NCBI GenBank assembly: GCA_945860325.1
Contig: CAMARL010000107.1
Span: 1-6,588, forward strand
Direction of reading: 5' to 3'
Length of the DNA stretch: 6,588 nt
From: Spirosoma fluviale
GTDB taxonomy: Bacteria > Bacteroidota > Bacteroidia > Cytophagales > Spirosomataceae
A model generated the notes under the pieces. It saw only the letters and a list, made by a program, of their open reading frames with translations, had not been told where the DNA came from and searched no databases. A program made the translations under genes and the position numbers. Positions 5,961 to 6,588 of this stretch are shown piece after piece (the stretch's first letter is position 1; every line of letters starts with the position of its first letter).

Positions 5961-6588
5961 TATTTTATTGATTGGCAACTTATATCCATTGTACGAATAA
6001 AATACGATGAATATAAAACATAGTAAAGGGATTATAAGAGCTACAGGAGTGCTTACTTTAAATAATGCCGCAGTAATTGGTGGAATAATTGCTCCTCCTA
6101 CGATTGACATAATAATTAAAGAAGAAGCTAATTTAGAACCTTCTCCTAAGTCTTTACATGCTAGTGCAAATATAGTTGGAAACATAATTGATTGAAAGAA
6201 ATAAACCATCATTAATGCTACTAACGCATAAACTCCGCCTCCAAAAATGGATATTATAATCGAAATTACTGCTCCGATGGAATAGATTCCTAGAATTTTA
6301 TTTGAATCATTTTTACTCATAAAATAAGTCCCAATGAATCGACCAAACATAAAAAGTACGAAGGCAAAAGATGCATGAAAACTAGCAATTTGAGTGGGTG
6401 ACATCGCGTTAGTTGTTTGGTAAATTTTTTGTACAATCCACAAATTTGTTTCGCTAGCCAAATCAATTTTTAAATCGACAAAATTCCCCCATAATGATAC
6501 TTGTGCCCCTACATTGCAAAATTGAGCAATAATCCCCAATGTCAAATGCCTATTTTTCAACAAACTTGAAATTGATATTTTTGTTTGA
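5958..6588 (-). CDS. fucP: FucP-type L-fucose:H+ symporter (MFS, FHS family), C-terminal half
   Basis: The frame is open to the right edge and encodes 209 residues before the stop, about half of a typical 410-440 residue FHS-family transporter. The codon at 6563 is TTG and the frame continues upstream of it, so it is internal Leu and no true start lies in the window. Six hydrophobic segments fit TM7-TM12. TM7 carries LGIIAQFCNVGAQVSLW, which matches the FucP-type GIIAQF-x-x-VGAQV signature; TM8 carries FMFGRFIGTYFM; TM10 carries QSIMFPTIFALA; TM11 carries IVGGAIIPPI. The protein acts in the inner membrane, importing the sugar with a proton. The N-terminal half, holding the proton-coupling acidic residues known from E. 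coli FucP, is outside the window. Glucose/galactose-type FHS transporters are the nearest alternative; context supports fucose. Confidence 0.85.
   Translation of the reverse strand, partial: QTKISISSLLKNRHLTLGIIAQFCNVGAQVSLWGNFVDLKIDLASETNLWIVQKIYQTTNAMSPTQIASFHASFAFVLFMFGRFIGTYFMSKNDSNKILGIYSIGAVISIIISIFGGGVYALVALMMVYFFQSIMFPTIFALACKDLGEGSKLASSLIIMSIVGGAIIPPITAALFKVSTPVALIIPLLCFIFIVFYSYNGYKLPINKI

Noticed and set aside
6007..6195. Plus-strand open frame of 62 codons within the transporter gene
   Set aside because: It is antisense to transmembrane segments TM10-TM12 and its hydrophobic look comes from that; not a separate gene.
5958..6563. A complete 201-residue, six-helix small transporter starting at 6563
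   Set aside because: The start codon would be TTG and the frame continues without a stop to the window edge; the sequence matches only the second half of FucP-type transporters, so it is a full-size gene cut by the window.
1..6588. Search for CRISPR arrays, tRNA/rRNA, insertion sequences, terminators or riboswitches
   Set aside because: Genes fill essentially the whole window with gaps of 9 bases or less; I saw no repeat arrays, inverted-repeat ends, or stem-loop plus T-run structures between genes.

Overview
The window holds one tightly packed block of genes, all on the minus strand, so transcription runs from high to low coordinates. The DNA is visibly AT-rich. No start codon has a purine-rich Shine-Dalgarno sequence; the leaders are A/T runs instead. 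Gene gaps are 9 bases or less, and three junctions are one-base TAATG stop/start overlaps. This style, and the flavour of the proteins, suggests a Bacteroidota (Flavobacteriia/Cytophagia-like) chromosome; this is inference, since there is no rRNA or other phylogenetic marker here.

In transcription order the genes are: the C-terminal half of a FucP-type sugar:H+ symporter (cut by the right edge); an L-rhamnose/L-fucose mutarotase-family protein; a UxaA/altronate-dehydratase-family enzyme; a short-chain dehydrogenase resembling 2-keto-3-deoxy-L-fuconate dehydrogenase; a secreted SGNH/GDSL hydrolase; a fumarylacetoacetate-hydrolase (FAH) family enzyme; a COG3618-type amidohydrolase (sugar lactonase); a second short-chain dehydrogenase resembling L-fucose dehydrogenase; and the first 12 codons of another gene at the left edge.

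Together they read as a complete non-phosphorylating L-fucose (6-deoxyhexose) oxidation route. The proposed steps are uptake (FucP), anomer interconversion (mutarotase), oxidation to the lactone (left-hand SDR), lactone opening (amidohydrolase), dehydration of L-fuconate to 2-keto-3-deoxy-L-fuconate (UxaA-like), oxidation to the 2,4-diketo acid (second SDR), and hydrolysis to pyruvate plus L-lactate (FAH-family). No kinase, isomerase or class II aldolase of the classical FucI/FucK/FucA route is present. The secreted hydrolase may remove an acyl decoration from the source glycan outside the cytoplasm.

This is a recognisable catabolic operon, and I do not see an undescribed defence, mobile or RNA system in it. 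The points worth a second look are the use of a UxaA-family protein where an enolase-superfamily dehydratase is usual, an Asn in place of the canonical catalytic Lys in the putative fucose dehydrogenase, the apparent split in cofactor preference between the two SDRs, and the secreted esterase-like gene inside a cytoplasmic pathway operon. No promoter, terminator, RNA gene, repeat array or mobile element was found. No stretch over 300 bases lacks a gene.
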